This document shows positions 1 through 9,113 of a stretch of DNA of 64,000 nt, piece after piece. How positions within the stretch are numbered: position 1 is the first letter of the stretch; every line of letters starts with the position of its first letter. The translations under genes and the position numbers were made by a program. Location of the stretch: positions 86,843 through 150,842 of the forward strand of contig NZ_QUET01000002.1 in assembly GCF_003478445.1 (NCBI RefSeq), read 5' to 3'. The stretch is from Roseburia sp. AM59-24XD (GTDB taxonomy: Bacteria > Bacillota > Clostridia > Lachnospirales > Lachnospiraceae). Below the pieces are notes generated by a model. That model searched no databases, was not told where the DNA came from, and saw only the letters and a program-made list of their open reading frames with translations.

Positions 1-1463
1 ACCATTTTGCGGTAATCCAGTGTTCCATCCACAAGCCGGCTTTTCATCCCCTTCAGATGCTTTTCGTCATATCCGACATCCGAAAAGAAGATAAAAGATC
101 CTTCTTCACGTTCGGGTATATGCGCCGCCACATCATTGTTCATCGTAAACATGGAACCTGCCAGGAAGAGTCCCGATTTTTGGACACCACTGCAGCCTGC
201 AATCGTCTTGTTGATCTCCTCTATTTTCTTTGTTGAACAGTCCCCATAGATCTGAACAACCTCCGAGTATTCCTGATGTGTTCCCTGTGTGCTGTTCTCC
301 ACCGTCGCATAAGTGCTCTCTATTCCGGAAAAAACCACCGAGAACAAAAACAGACTGACCGCCACGCCAATGCAAAGATAAATCTGACTGCCCGGATTCC
401 GGGACATATTGCGCACGGCATACTCCCATTCTATGCCAAGAAGACGACCAAGCCCGTGGCTTGTTCTGTGTTTCTTCGGCTTTATTTTCTTTCCACTCCC
501 TTTACGAATACCGTATTCTCCCCCTCGCAGGATTTCCTGAATCGAACTTCCCGCTGCCTGTCTCGCCGGCTCTAACAGTGCAAATAACGTCACACCGATA
601 CACAGCAGACAACTGTATACAACCGCAGAAGCATAGAAATGAAATTCCACCGGAACATCCAGCATCAGGCAGTCATTGATCCAGCCCTGACACGCCTTCA
701 AAAGTCCAAAACCAACACCTGTCCCTAAAATGGTACTGACCAGTGTCAGCAAAATTCCTTCCGTTCCAAGCATACAGTACAGCTGTCCCTTCGACATGCC
801 GACACAGCGAAGCACTCCGTATTCCTTCATCCGCTCCAGCACCGGAAGCATCATGGTATTGCGGATCACAAGCATGGCAAAGGAAGCAAACAAGGCTCCG
901 ATCAGGGCGATCAGGGCATTCCCCGCTGCCTGATTCATGGAATCAATATCATCACCCTGCCCCAGGTGTGCCGCGATCTCTGCATCAATATAAACCCGAT
1001 ACCCGGTCGCTTCTTCCACCTTTTCCTTACAGCTCTTCAGATCACTCCGGTCTGCTGCCGCAAAGTAAAGCTCCATCGAAACTGTTTTATTCTTCCCCTG
1101 ATATCCCCACTCATCACCGTCTGCACTGTCACTGTCCACATATATCTTGTCCAGGTATGTCTTGCGGACCTCCGGCAGTGCCTCGAGCTTTTTCTGCATT
1201 GACTTGTACTGCTCCGGCGTCCATTCTTCATCACCGTCAATGCTGTCTTTGTTCAGCGGCATCTCCGTGATCCAGAGCTCACAGCCATGATTATGCTTCA
1301 TGGCAGTTTCATAACCGTAATTCATGATCGTCATACCCACTGTGATACTGCAAAAGCACAGGATGACAGCAATCGTGATCGCCATGATCGAATACAGTGT
1401 CTGCAGCCGGTGCTTATTGCGGTAACGTAAGGAAAGCGTGACATAATACCCCAGCCTATTCAT
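1..1463 (-). CDS. FtsX-like ABC transporter permease (partial, runs off left edge)
   Basis: The minus-strand reading frame opens at ATG 1463 and stays open to base 1, so the C-terminal part is missing. The visible 487 residues start with a hydrophobic segment (about residues 18-40), followed by an extracytoplasmic region of about 190 residues rich in charged residues. A cluster of further membrane segments follows (about 210-320), then the beginning of a second such unit. This is the layout of FtsX/MacB-type permeases that export peptides or lipids or confer antimicrobial resistance. The start overlaps the end of the ATPase gene by 8 bases, so the two are translationally coupled. Substrate unknown. 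Confidence 0.85.
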   Translation of the reverse strand, partial: MNRLGYYVTLSLRYRNKHRLQTLYSIMAITIAVILCFCSITVGMTIMNYGYETAMKHNHGCELWITEMPLNKDSIDGDEEWTPEQYKSMQKKLEALPEVRKTYLDKIYVDSDSADGDEWGYQGKNKTVSMELYFAAADRSDLKSCKEKVEEATGYRVYIDAEIAAHLGQGDDIDSMNQAAGNALIALIGALFASFAMLVIRNTMMLPVLERMKEYGVLRCVGMSKGQLYCMLGTEGILLTLVSTILGTGVGFGLLKACQGWINDCLMLDVPVEFHFYASAVVYSCLLCIGVTLFALLEPARQAAGSSIQEILRGGEYGIRKGSGKKIKPKKHRTSHGLGRLLGIEWEYAVRNMSRNPGSQIYLCIGVAVSLFLFSVVFSGIESTYATVENSTQGTHQEYSEVVQIYGDCSTKKIEEINKTIAGCSGVQKSGLFLAGSMFTMNNDVAAHIPEREEGSFIFFSDVGYDEKHLKGMKSRLVDGTLDYRKM

Positions 1464-2190
1464 GCGCATCCCTCCCATCCATTGCGGAAACATCAGCGGA
1501 CAGCGCATGCTTCACCTTCGCATCAGAGATCACTACGCCATCCGATAATGTGATGACACGGTCTGCCATCGAAGCGATCGCCGGATCATGTGTGACAACG
1601 ATCAATGTCAGGCAAAACTCCTCCACGGACCTTTTTAATAATGACATCACTTCCAGCCCGTTCTGGTGATCCAGATTACCGGTCGGCTCATCCGCCAGCA
1701 GCAGACTCGGACGGTTGGCAAGCGCTCTTCCGATCGCCACTCTCTGCTTCTGTCCTCCGGAAAGCTCCTCCGGCAGATGATACCGTCTGTCTGTAAGACC
1801 GAGAATTTTCAAGAGCTGTTCCAGATACTGCGGATCCATCCGCTTACCATCCAGTCTCACCGGCATCTGTATATTCTCCTCCACATTGAGCACCGGCACC
1901 AGATTGTACTCCTGAAATACAAAGCCGATCTTCCTGCGCCGGAACACGGAGCGCTTTGCTTCCCGCTGTCCCAGAACGCTCTCCTCCTCCTCCAGAAAAA
2001 CGCTTCCCTCCTGCGGCTCATCCATCGTGCCAAGCAGATGAAGCAGCGTGGATTTGCCGGAGCCGCTGGCTCCTGTGATCGCAACAAATTCCCCCTTCTC
2101 GACCGAAAAGCTCACATGATCCAGTGCGGTCAGTGTATTATCCTTTTTCCCGTAGATCCTTGTCAGATCCTTAACCTCCAAAAATGCCAT
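1456..2190 (-). CDS. ABC transporter ATP-binding protein (MacB/LolD-like)
   Basis: A 244-residue ATPase. It has Walker [10 protein letters not shown] near residue 40, a Q-loop (FVFQEYN), the signature LSGGQKQR, Walker [13 protein letters not shown] and the switch histidine in VVTHD. The DEPTGNLD form is typical of the MacB/LolD/BceA family partnered with FtsX permeases. The start was set at 2190, not at the upstream in-frame codon at 2250, because GAGGAGGGGG lies just upstream and the protein then begins MAFLEVKDL. It would energise the permease encoded immediately downstream. No sensor kinase or response regulator is adjacent. Confidence 0.9.
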   Translation of the reverse strand: MAFLEVKDLTRIYGKKDNTLTALDHVSFSVEKGEFVAITGASGSGKSTLLHLLGTMDEPQEGSVFLEEEESVLGQREAKRSVFRRRKIGFVFQEYNLVPVLNVEENIQMPVRLDGKRMDPQYLEQLLKILGLTDRRYHLPEELSGGQKQRVAIGRALANRPSLLLADEPTGNLDHQNGLEVMSLLKRSVEEFCLTLIVVTHDPAIASMADRVITLSDGVVISDAKVKHALSADVSAMDGRDAHE

Positions 2191-2281
2191 ACAATCCCCC
2201 TCCTCGAATACAATGCAAAAGCCTTGCATTCTGATTTTTCGTGCGCACAATATTTCTTACTCTCCCATCATAACATGACAT

Positions 2282-2313
2282 TCTTACAATCCGGTGAATG
2301 TCTGTCTTACAAT
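2282..2313. promoter_or_regulatory. Direct repeat TCTTACAAT upstream of ABC exporter
   Basis: TCTTACAAT occurs at 2282-2290 and again at 2305-2313, 23 bases apart, in the region upstream of the ABC ATPase. Spaced direct repeats of this sort are common binding sites for response regulators that control MacB/Bce-type exporters. No regulator of that type is in the window, so the role is inferred. Confidence 0.3.
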
Positions 2314-2446
2314 TTTGTCATTTTTCTCAGAAATGTGAGCTTCTTGAAAAACTAGAATTTTTAAAGGAACTACCTCCAAAAAAACTCTATTATTTTTTTT
2401 GCAAATATTATAGAATAGAAATGTACCAAAAAAATATATATTATAG

Positions 2447-2535
2447 TTTAGTTTATAGTACATTCTTGCAGAGTGCAATTGCATACTTTTTTAGTTTATA
2501 GTACATTCTTGCAGAGTGCAATTGCATACTTTTTT
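2447..2535. repeat. 43-bp tandem duplication upstream of araC-type gene
   Basis: Two exact copies of a 43-bp unit lie end to end (2447-2489 and 2490-2532, with identity continuing three more bases). Each unit holds TGCAGAGTGCA followed by the perfect palindrome TGCAATTGCA and a T-tract. The block sits in the AT-rich region between the divergent exporter and AraC-type regulator, ending about 60 bases before the regulator start. It therefore duplicates a likely operator or promoter element. Confidence 0.9.
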
Positions 2536-2595
2536 ATGTAAAATACAATTTATCATCAATTACCAGCATTATGAAATGAAAAGGAATGAATCGGA

Positions 2596-3483
2596 ATGGA
2601 AACAATACAGATCAAAGCACCTCAAAACCCGGATGATGACTCGTTTACCTGGACTCGCTGCATCGAGACACCAAGCCCAACCGCCAAGAGTACATTTTTT
2701 TATGTGCAGGAGGCCGGCATGCTCAAAATGTCCGCAGAACAAGTCTCTGAACGTCAGAACATGCACTCCTATCTTATTGTATGTGTCCTGTCCGGAGAGG
2801 GTTATTTTACGTTTCGCGGGAAGCGTACCCATGCCTCTGCCGGTGCCTGTTTCTTCATTGACTGCATGGAACCCTACTCGCACGAAAGCTCCAGAGACTT
2901 CCCATGGCAGCTTATATGGGTGCATTTTAACGGAGCTACCTCAAAGCAATATTATCAATATTTCACAAAGAATTTTCCGAATTTATTCTATCCGGTCAGC
3001 ATTGACAGGGTCGGAGATTTTCTTCGCAAGATCATATTAAACACGCAGCTTAAGACCTCTTACTACGAGGCTTCCAACTCCGGACTGATCGCATCGCTCC
3101 TCACCGAGATGATCACGATTCCGAAGACTTCACGGCGCAAGCGTGCTTCCCGCACCTCCATGGATGAGAAGCTGGACGAGATCCTGCATTATCTGCAGAC
3201 CCACTTCACTGAGAACATCACGCTGGAAGATCTATCGGAGATGTTCTACATATCGAAGTATTATTTGAGCCGCGAGTTCAAGAAAAAGTACGGCGAGGGC
3301 ATCAACTCCTGCATTAACCTGTTCCGGATCAACCGGGGCAAGGAGCTGCTCCGCTTCACAGACAAGTCCATTCATGAGATCAGCGAAATGTGCGGGATCC
3401 CGGATACCAATTACTTTATCAAGCTGTTCAAATCGGCGGAGAATATGACACCGTCCGAATACAGACAGAAATGGAAAGGATAA
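2596..3483 (+). CDS. AraC family transcriptional regulator
   Basis: A 295-residue one-component regulator. Residues about 35-165 match a cupin-like AraC ligand-binding domain (conserved GEGYFTFRGK). Residues about 190-293 carry two helix-turn-helix motifs of the AraC/XylS type, with ITLEDLSEMFYISKYYLSRE as the first recognition unit and IHEISEMCGIPDTNYFIKLF as the second. An A/G-rich element (AAAAGGA) precedes the ATG. It converges on the GH29 fucosidase gene across a shared terminator and diverges from the ABC exporter. Control of the nearby fucosidase is plausible but is only inferred from position. Confidence 0.9.
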   Translation: METIQIKAPQNPDDDSFTWTRCIETPSPTAKSTFFYVQEAGMLKMSAEQVSERQNMHSYLIVCVLSGEGYFTFRGKRTHASAGACFFIDCMEPYSHESSRDFPWQLIWVHFNGATSKQYYQYFTKNFPNLFYPVSIDRVGDFLRKIILNTQLKTSYYEASNSGLIASLLTEMITIPKTSRRKRASRTSMDEKLDEILHYLQTHFTENITLEDLSEMFYISKYYLSREFKKKYGEGINSCINLFRINRGKELLRFTDKSIHEISEMCGIPDTNYFIKLFKSAENMTPSEYRQKWKG

Positions 3484-3551
3484 TATTATACCGGGGGCTG
3501 TCAATCATTCCCGGGTATAGAAACGAGCTTGTGAAATAAATCCCAATTAAA

Positions 3552-3586
3552 AACACCCGAACCGGCAACTTATCGGTTCAGGTGTT
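3552..3586. terminator. Bidirectional rho-independent terminator
   Basis: The hairpin arms are AACACCCGAACCG and CGGTTCAGGTGTT, with one internal mismatch, flanked by an A-run and a T-run. It lies between the convergent AraC regulator and GH29 genes and can serve both. Confidence 0.8.
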
Positions 3587-3613
3587 TTTTTAACTTTTTT
3601 TCAAAACGCTGCT

Positions 3614-4966
3614 TTACTGATACTGCACTGCGATCACCGTATCTGCTTTATCCGGTTTCTTTTCCGGCATCTTAATGATCACTTTCTTACCGGTCGCATT
3701 ATATTTTAATTTCTTTCCATTCTGTAATAAATATACTTTTTTGACCTTTTTTCCTGCATATTTCTTTGTCACAAGCTTCTGATCCTTCGGCCATTTCATC
3801 ACATGTGCATAGATCACATTATCCTTTCGGGTGTATCTTCCCCAGGACGGCTTCTTTGCAAATGGCGTTCCGGAGGTTCCGTAAATACTGTCACCATATC
3901 GATTCATCCAGTTACCAATGCCCTTCAGGATCTTCCTGCTGCCGGCGGTCATGGTTCCATCTCCCTTAGGACCTATATTGAGCAGATAATTGCCGTCCTT
4001 GGATGCCACCTCGACCAGATCCTGAATCATATAGCGCACATTGTAATAGGATTTTTCACAGTCCTTTTTGTATCCCCAGGCGTTGTTCATCGTCTGGCAG
4101 GTTTCCCACGGTCTGGACAGTGCCTTTTCCGGAATGCTCTGCTCCGGACATTCAAAATCTCCAAGTCCAAAGCTTCTGCACACGCGTTCATTCACGATAA
4201 TGTCCGATTTAAGGGACTTCATATACTGATACAGATCCTGTCCGTCCTGCTTTGTCCACCATTTCTTCAGGGTCGGATTGTCCTTCTTATAGGTCCAGTC
4301 TCCATCAAACCACATGATTTCCGGATCATAGGTATCAACCAGCTCCTTTAGCTGTGCTTTCATATCAGCAATATATGCGGTACGCGCCTCCCAGGATGCC
4401 ATCTTCGTAAAATCTCCCTCCACCGTCTGGGAAGAATGATTCCAGTCAATGATCGAATAATACAGGCCAAAATGGATCCCCGCCTGCTGACACGCATTTT
4501 TCAGTTCCATAATGATATCCCTGTTTGTTTTTCCAAACGGCGTATACTGCTGCAGGCTGTATATTTTCTGTCCGGTCGTATCGGTAAAGCTTGCAACCTT
4601 TGTATCCCACATCGCAAGACCTTCATGATGCTTCGCCGTAAATACCAGATACTTCATCCCCGCCTTTTTGGCATAGGATACGATCTCCTGCGCATCAAAC
4701 TTCTCCGGATCAAACTTTGCAGAAATCGTCTTCTGATATGTTTCCTTGGAAATTCCTTCCGTCTGCATCGCCCATTCGCCGTGTCCGAAATAGGAGTACG
4801 ATCCGAAATGGATAAACATTCCAAACTTGTCATCCGCCCACCACTTCATATTGTCCGGCACATTATAAGCATGAGCCATCGTGCCGCTCCCTGCCAGTCC
4901 TGTCAGGAGACAGAAAAGCAACAATAAGCTGAGCAATTTTCTTTTCCAATTAAATCCTGTTTTCAT
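3614..4966 (-). CDS. Secreted GH29 alpha-L-fucosidase
   Basis: A 450-residue protein with a Sec signal peptide (KRK, hydrophobic core, likely cleavage after AHA near residue 33), so it acts outside the membrane. The glycoside hydrolase 29 core is evident from KFGMFIHFG near residue 47, FTAKHHEG at 109-116 and MWFDGDW near 218-224. The Asp of WFDG (about 221) corresponds to the GH29 nucleophile. A lysine-rich C-terminal beta region follows the barrel. It would release L-fucose from host glycans or plant oligosaccharides. Start chosen at 4966 because AAGGAAA lies 7 bases upstream; the longer frame from 4996 adds non-signal residues. Confidence 0.93.
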   Translation of the reverse strand: MKTGFNWKRKLLSLLLLFCLLTGLAGSGTMAHAYNVPDNMKWWADDKFGMFIHFGSYSYFGHGEWAMQTEGISKETYQKTISAKFDPEKFDAQEIVSYAKKAGMKYLVFTAKHHEGLAMWDTKVASFTDTTGQKIYSLQQYTPFGKTNRDIIMELKNACQQAGIHFGLYYSIIDWNHSSQTVEGDFTKMASWEARTAYIADMKAQLKELVDTYDPEIMWFDGDWTYKKDNPTLKKWWTKQDGQDLYQYMKSLKSDIIVNERVCRSFGLGDFECPEQSIPEKALSRPWETCQTMNNAWGYKKDCEKSYYNVRYMIQDLVEVASKDGNYLLNIGPKGDGTMTAGSRKILKGIGNWMNRYGDSIYGTSGTPFAKKPSWGRYTRKDNVIYAHVMKWPKDQKLVTKKYAGKKVKKVYLLQNGKKLKYNATGKKVIIKMPEKKPDKADTVIAVQYQ

Positions 4967-5076
4967 CGTATATTTCCTTCCTTTCATACCCTGCAACCGG
5001 GTGCAAACGATGTTTTGATTCCGATATTTTCCGCAGACTGCTTCATTACCATCTGCCTTTACTCTTTTACTATTGC

Positions 5077-5106
5077 ATCATACCATATCAACCGGGCGCA
5101 ATGTAA
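5077..5106 (-). promoter_or_regulatory. Putative sigma-A promoter of GH29 gene
   Basis: On the minus strand, TTACAT, an 18-base spacer and TATGAT lie about 110 bases upstream of the fucosidase start. Found by eye; match is moderate. Confidence 0.4.
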
Positions 5107-5200
5107 CGTATTCTCTTGCGCAAAATCCGGCTGCCGAGAATTTCTCTCAGATTTCCGTTCTCCGCAATGATGCATTTCGATTTTTTCCCACACACGAAAA

Positions 5201-5244
5201 AAATCGTCAGTGTATCCACAAACCAGGATACACCGACGATTTTA
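5201..5244 (-). terminator. Rho-independent terminator of small lipoprotein unit
   Basis: On the minus strand, AAAATCGTC and GTGTATCC pair with GGATACAC and GACGATTTT around an 8-base loop, followed by a T-run. It lies 20 bases past the stop of the interrupted lipoprotein gene. Confidence 0.8.
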
Positions 5245-5263
5245 TTATTTTCAATAATCTGAT

Positions 5264-5778
5264 TTAATTCTTATATTTAAAAATTACGTCGAGACCGTTA
5301 TCCGGATGATATGACCAGCTGACATCATAATACTCGTAAGATTCCGTCTGTCTTCCCATTAAAGCATTGGTTTCACACATTTCATCATATAGGGAATCCG
5401 GAAGTCCAAGTGTTTTAATAATCACTAAAACATCACTTACCGCATCGTAGTCATATTCATTCTGGGCATCAGCAATAATAGAGGCTTTATCCGAAGAAAG
5501 AGAAGTGCCGGACCTTATCCCCTTTCTTATCTTGCGTTATCCATCGCCTTTTGATATTCCTCCTGCTTGCGCTGAAAATCCTCCAGTTCTTTCTGCTGAC
5601 GTTCCAAATTATCAATTGTCGCCTGATATCCATCAACAGCATTTTGATACATTTCCTGCTCCTCTTCCAATTCCTGCGTTTTTTCATCCTCTTGTGTGCT
5701 GCTTCCGCATCCGGCGAAACAGCCAATGCACAACACAAGAAGCATTCCAAATATCATTTTCTTAAATGTCTTTTTCAT
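5264..5778 (-). pseudogene. Small lipoprotein with coiled coil, interrupted by a one-base deletion
   Basis: The first reading frame (5778 to 5527) starts after AGGAGG. It encodes a lipoprotein signal with a Cys in FAGCGSS, then a glutamate/glutamine-rich coiled coil ending at KAMDNAR. The sequence to 5264 stays coding-like in the neighbouring frame (ending WSYHPDNGLDVIFKYKN) but has no start codon of its own. The total span is 515 bases, one short of a multiple of three, so one lost base near 5510-5527 joins the two parts into a 171-residue protein. The family is not recognised. It overlaps the upstream membrane protein gene by 17 bases and is probably co-transcribed with it. Confidence 0.6.
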
Positions 5779-6211
5779 TTCCAACCTCCTCTCTGCGGGG
5801 AGCCACTGTCGGATTCGGAAGCTTTGTTGCATATTCCGAAGAGCTTACCTCCTGATCAGAAGATGTCTCCGTCGCCACTCCAGCCGCCCGGACAATATCC
5901 TCTGTAAAATAATCCGCAAGCAACTTGATCAGATTTGTCACAAAATAACAGATCAGCGCCAGACCGATCACAAAAAGCAACAAACTGAAGCTATCCCTCA
6001 CAATTTCACTCAAGTCACATACATTATGTGATACCTGCGCAGATGCATTTTGAATGCCGGTATAAGCATCACCCCCATATGTTTCATAAGAAGCTCCACT
6101 TCCCGTACCCATCCCTTTAATTTCAGATGAATATTGCATTGCAACCGCACCGCTGACGATTCCCGCCGCATTTCCCAGCACCTGAAGTGCCGTAAACACT
6201 TTCTTTTTCAC
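5762..6211 (-). CDS. Hypothetical membrane protein
   Basis: A 149-residue protein not assigned to a family. A hydrophobic stretch at residues about 5-25 (ALQVLGNAAGIVSGAVAM) and a stronger one at about 78-98 (LLLFVIGLALICYFVTNLI) suggest two membrane passes. They enclose a Gly/Ser/Ala-rich loop; a polar Ser/Glu-rich tail follows. The start is the GTG at 6211, because GGGAGG lies 8 bases upstream and no ATG fits that signal. The neighbouring lipoprotein starts inside its last codons, so the two may form one envelope unit. Confidence 0.65.
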   Translation of the reverse strand: MKKKVFTALQVLGNAAGIVSGAVAMQYSSEIKGMGTGSGASYETYGGDAYTGIQNASAQVSHNVCDLSEIVRDSFSLLLFVIGLALICYFVTNLIKLLADYFTEDIVRAAGVATETSSDQEVSSSEYATKLPNPTVAPRREEVGNEKDI

Positions 6212-6313
6212 TATAATTACCTCCCTTTGTGTATTTGATGGTCTCATTATATACTACGGTTGTCCAATAATGTCTTATTTTTTAATCATTCGTCGATTCC
6301 CGGAAATCAACGC

Positions 6314-6353
6314 AAAAAAATGGCTAACCCAAAGCTAAGCCTCGGATCAGCCA
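6314..6353 (-). terminator. Terminator downstream of MATE gene
   Basis: On the minus strand, TGGCTGATCC pairs with GGGTTAGCCA (two G-U pairs) and a seven-T run follows. It lies about 120 bases after the MATE stop codon. Confidence 0.65.
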
Positions 6354-6472
6354 CCATAAAACTTTCCATTCTACAACGTCAGGAACCAATCCACGATCAG
6401 ACGGATCGGCATATTTATTGTCTTCTTTGTTGTCGGTAAGGACAAAAACAATGCCCGATATTGAAAAACCGT

Positions 6473-7849
6473 TTAATTTTTTTCTTTAAGACATTCCACA
6501 GTATTCTTTTGGATCCTCTTTAAAAATACATATCCCACCAGGCATGCGGCAAACTCTGTGATGGGAAATGCCCACCAGATCAATGAAATACCTGCCTGAC
6601 CATTTCTGACACAAATCGAGAATATTCCCGCCAGCGGTAAAATGATCACAAGCTGTCTGAGCAGAGAGATAACAAGTGATTCAATACCGCCGTCCAATGC
6701 CTGATAAATTCCCTGATATGCGACATTGATCCCTGCAAAAATAAAGCTGATCGAAATAATTCTCATTGCACTGATAAAGTGTTCCCTTGACTGCCCTGCG
6801 TTAAACAGTGCTGCAAATGCATCCGGGAATATTTCAGTAACCAAAATTCCAAACAACATCAATGCGATCGTGTAGATGAGACCATACCTGATTCCGGCTT
6901 TTATTCTCTTTTTATTTCTCATTCCGTATGCAAAAGCAATAATCGGGGTAATGGCATCCCTGAGTCCAAAGGCAAGGAATAACACAAACTGCTGCACCTT
7001 ATAAAACAATCCGTATGCCGTCTGCGCCGAAGGGTTGAATTTCAATATCAGATTCATCACATACACCATAATAGACATTAACGCCTGCGCAATGATCGCC
7101 GGGAGACCGATTGCATAAATTTGCTTTATGATTCCGACATTTGGTTTCATATATTTCAAATCATGTTCAAATTCTTTGTTTAATTTCATATGAAAAATAA
7201 AGAGTAATACCGCGGACGCAACCTGACCGATTACCGTCGCATATGCAGCACCATTCACTCCCATTTCCGGGACAGGTCCAATTCCATAGATCATAATTGG
7301 ATCAAGAATAATATTTACGACCGCTCCTACAACCTGACCAATGGTTGAATACAGAGAACGTCCGGTTGCCTGTAACAGTTTTTCAAACAACGAAAAGAAA
7401 ATGATACCAAAAGAAATCACACAGCAGATTCTAAGATAACTTGTTCCCATAGAAATCACTTCCGGATCCACTGTCTGTGATGAGATATATGTTTTCACAC
7501 CAAAAGTTCCAAATAATAAGCATACCGCATAAATGATCACTCCCAGAGACAAACTGTTTCCGGCAACTTTTGCAGCCTTTTTGCTGTCTCCCTGTCCAAG
7601 TGTTCTTGCGAGAAGTGCATTGGTTCCCACGCCGGTTCCAATGCCAACTGCTACCATAAGCATCTGCACCGGGAACACCAGAGTAAGTGCATTCAATGCA
7701 GCTTCGCTCCCCACCTTCATATTTCCGACAAAAGCACTGTCCACAATATTGTACACTGCCTGCAGTGCCATCGACAAGATCATCGGTATGCCCATCTGCA
7801 CCATCAGTTTATTCACCGGCATTTCCTTCATTTTGTTGCTTTCTTTCAT
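6473..7849 (-). CDS. MATE family multidrug efflux transporter
   Basis: A 458-residue integral membrane protein with about twelve hydrophobic segments arranged as two homologous halves, the MATE (NorM/DinF-like) layout. Recognisable blocks are [19 protein letters not shown] at the first helix and [18 protein letters not shown] after helix 2. The equivalent block in the second half is [20 protein letters not shown]. Members expel cationic drugs or metabolites using Na+ or H+ gradients; the substrate here is not predictable. The start is set at 7849 ([13 protein letters not shown]), preceded by GGAGG; a start at 7879 is also open. Confidence 0.9.
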   Translation of the reverse strand: MKESNKMKEMPVNKLMVQMGIPMILSMALQAVYNIVDSAFVGNMKVGSEAALNALTLVFPVQMLMVAVGIGTGVGTNALLARTLGQGDSKKAAKVAGNSLSLGVIIYAVCLLFGTFGVKTYISSQTVDPEVISMGTSYLRICCVISFGIIFFSLFEKLLQATGRSLYSTIGQVVGAVVNIILDPIMIYGIGPVPEMGVNGAAYATVIGQVASAVLLFIFHMKLNKEFEHDLKYMKPNVGIIKQIYAIGLPAIIAQALMSIMVYVMNLILKFNPSAQTAYGLFYKVQQFVLFLAFGLRDAITPIIAFAYGMRNKKRIKAGIRYGLIYTIALMLFGILVTEIFPDAFAALFNAGQSREHFISAMRIISISFIFAGINVAYQGIYQALDGGIESLVISLLRQLVIILPLAGIFSICVRNGQAGISLIWWAFPITEFAACLVGYVFLKRIQKNTVECLKEKN

Positions 7850-7947
7850 TTTGATCCAATCCTCCTGTTTGTTCCACAAAAAAAAACGTGTACTTATCGA
7901 TAAGCTGGACTTACGCAGATAAGCGGCACGCCTGTTAATGGTATTAT

Positions 7948-7994
7948 AAAAAAAACGAGCAGCAAAACCGGATTTACGCTCGTTTGCTACTCGT
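7948..7994 (-). terminator. Strong terminator of the hipBST-like operon
   Basis: On the minus strand, ACGAGTAGCAAA pairs with TTTGCTGCTCGT (one mismatch) followed by eight T. The remaining bases of the 313-bp spacer 7850-8162 show no gene; part will be the MATE promoter region. Confidence 0.85.
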
Positions 7995-8162
7995 TCAATA
8001 AATTATTATATTTCTTATTTTTGAAAAAGTCAACCGTTTTTTAATTGGGGCTACAATAATGTGCCCACGAAAATAGCAATTGTTAACAGCCAGTTTCGTT
8101 CAGATGCCATTTCCCTCTTTACAAGATCAAACTCCACACTTTTTTCAAAATATTAGCCATCA

Positions 8163-9113
8163 CTATGCTTCCAAAATCTCTGTTCTTTTTTCTATCAGTT
8201 GAATCAAATTCTCCTGTAAATGCTCTGGCAGTCTGGATTGCCGACACAACTTAATTAATTTTACTTTCTGAGACACCAGCCTTTTTATCATTTTTTCAGC
8301 CGCTATCTTCGGCAGTCCACATGTTTGTGCAAATATCAAAAAATCCTTTCGGCGTACATTCATTTTTTTGCCATTCATAGGAAGCGCCAGCTGTTCTTTG
8401 TCCTCTGGCATAATTATATTAACCGGCAAAAGATCATACGCAGGAGACAATACATATTCTCCATTTCCTTCATCTGTTTCAATCAGAGAAAAATTTTTCA
8501 AATGCATATCTGAATTTCCAACCACAAACGAAAACAATATCCTCAAATAAAATTCCGTCATGTCCAACCCCTTCCGGCTGGAATATTTCTTAATTATTTT
8601 AGCACACCTTTCGTAGGAACCACGGTATTTATCCTGTGTTAATCGAAGATCTAACTGACAAAAATCTTCCATTGCATACATTTTAATTGTGTCCTTTTCA
8701 AACTTTCGATCTACACGCTTTGTAATATACGCAAATTGTCCATTCTGTTCCATCAAAGCATGAGGTACCGTAAATATTCCGACAGCATCCGCCATGCTCA
8801 TTACAAGCTGTTCCGCTTCCGGCAATGCTTCAAATTCTGTAACTTGCGGCTTCAATATATAGCCGGTAGGATAATTCACCAAAGTAAGTCTGGAATGTCC
8901 CGATTCCGAAAAAAGATGTAACGAAAGCTTTTTCTGAACCCCTGGCACTGTATATCCCTTCATCGTACTTTCCAAAGCCAATTGATTTAATGAGTTTTCA
9001 TCAATTTCCAATTTAGGAAGCTCTGTTGTTGTAAAAAAACGCTCAATGCATCTTTTATGCCAGCCTTGATATCCTTTATCCTGAAGAGATTTTCCACAAC
9101 ATAAACAATTCAT
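8163..9113 (-). CDS. hipT: HipA-like serine/threonine kinase toxin (HipT type) with N-terminal zinc knuckle
   Basis: A 316-residue kinase equal to the C-terminal part of HipA. Key parts are a glycine loop KGYTVPGVQKK near residues 52-62, the ATP-binding lysine in YILKP near 86, the catalytic loop GNSDMHLKN near 200 and a DFG-like YDLLP near 228. The N-terminal HipA subdomain is absent here and encoded by the separate upstream gene. That is the HipBST organisation, in which HipT phosphorylates a protein target (a tRNA synthetase in the E. coli case). Residues C3, C6, H19 and C22 form a possible zinc site. It overlaps hipS by 4 bases. Where E. coli HipT has an SxS autophosphorylation motif, this protein has T-V-P. 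Confidence 0.88.
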   Translation of the reverse strand: MNCLCCGKSLQDKGYQGWHKRCIERFFTTTELPKLEIDENSLNQLALESTMKGYTVPGVQKKLSLHLFSESGHSRLTLVNYPTGYILKPQVTEFEALPEAEQLVMSMADAVGIFTVPHALMEQNGQFAYITKRVDRKFEKDTIKMYAMEDFCQLDLRLTQDKYRGSYERCAKIIKKYSSRKGLDMTEFYLRILFSFVVGNSDMHLKNFSLIETDEGNGEYVLSPAYDLLPVNIIMPEDKEQLALPMNGKKMNVRRKDFLIFAQTCGLPKIAAEKMIKRLVSQKVKLIKLCRQSRLPEHLQENLIQLIEKRTEILEA

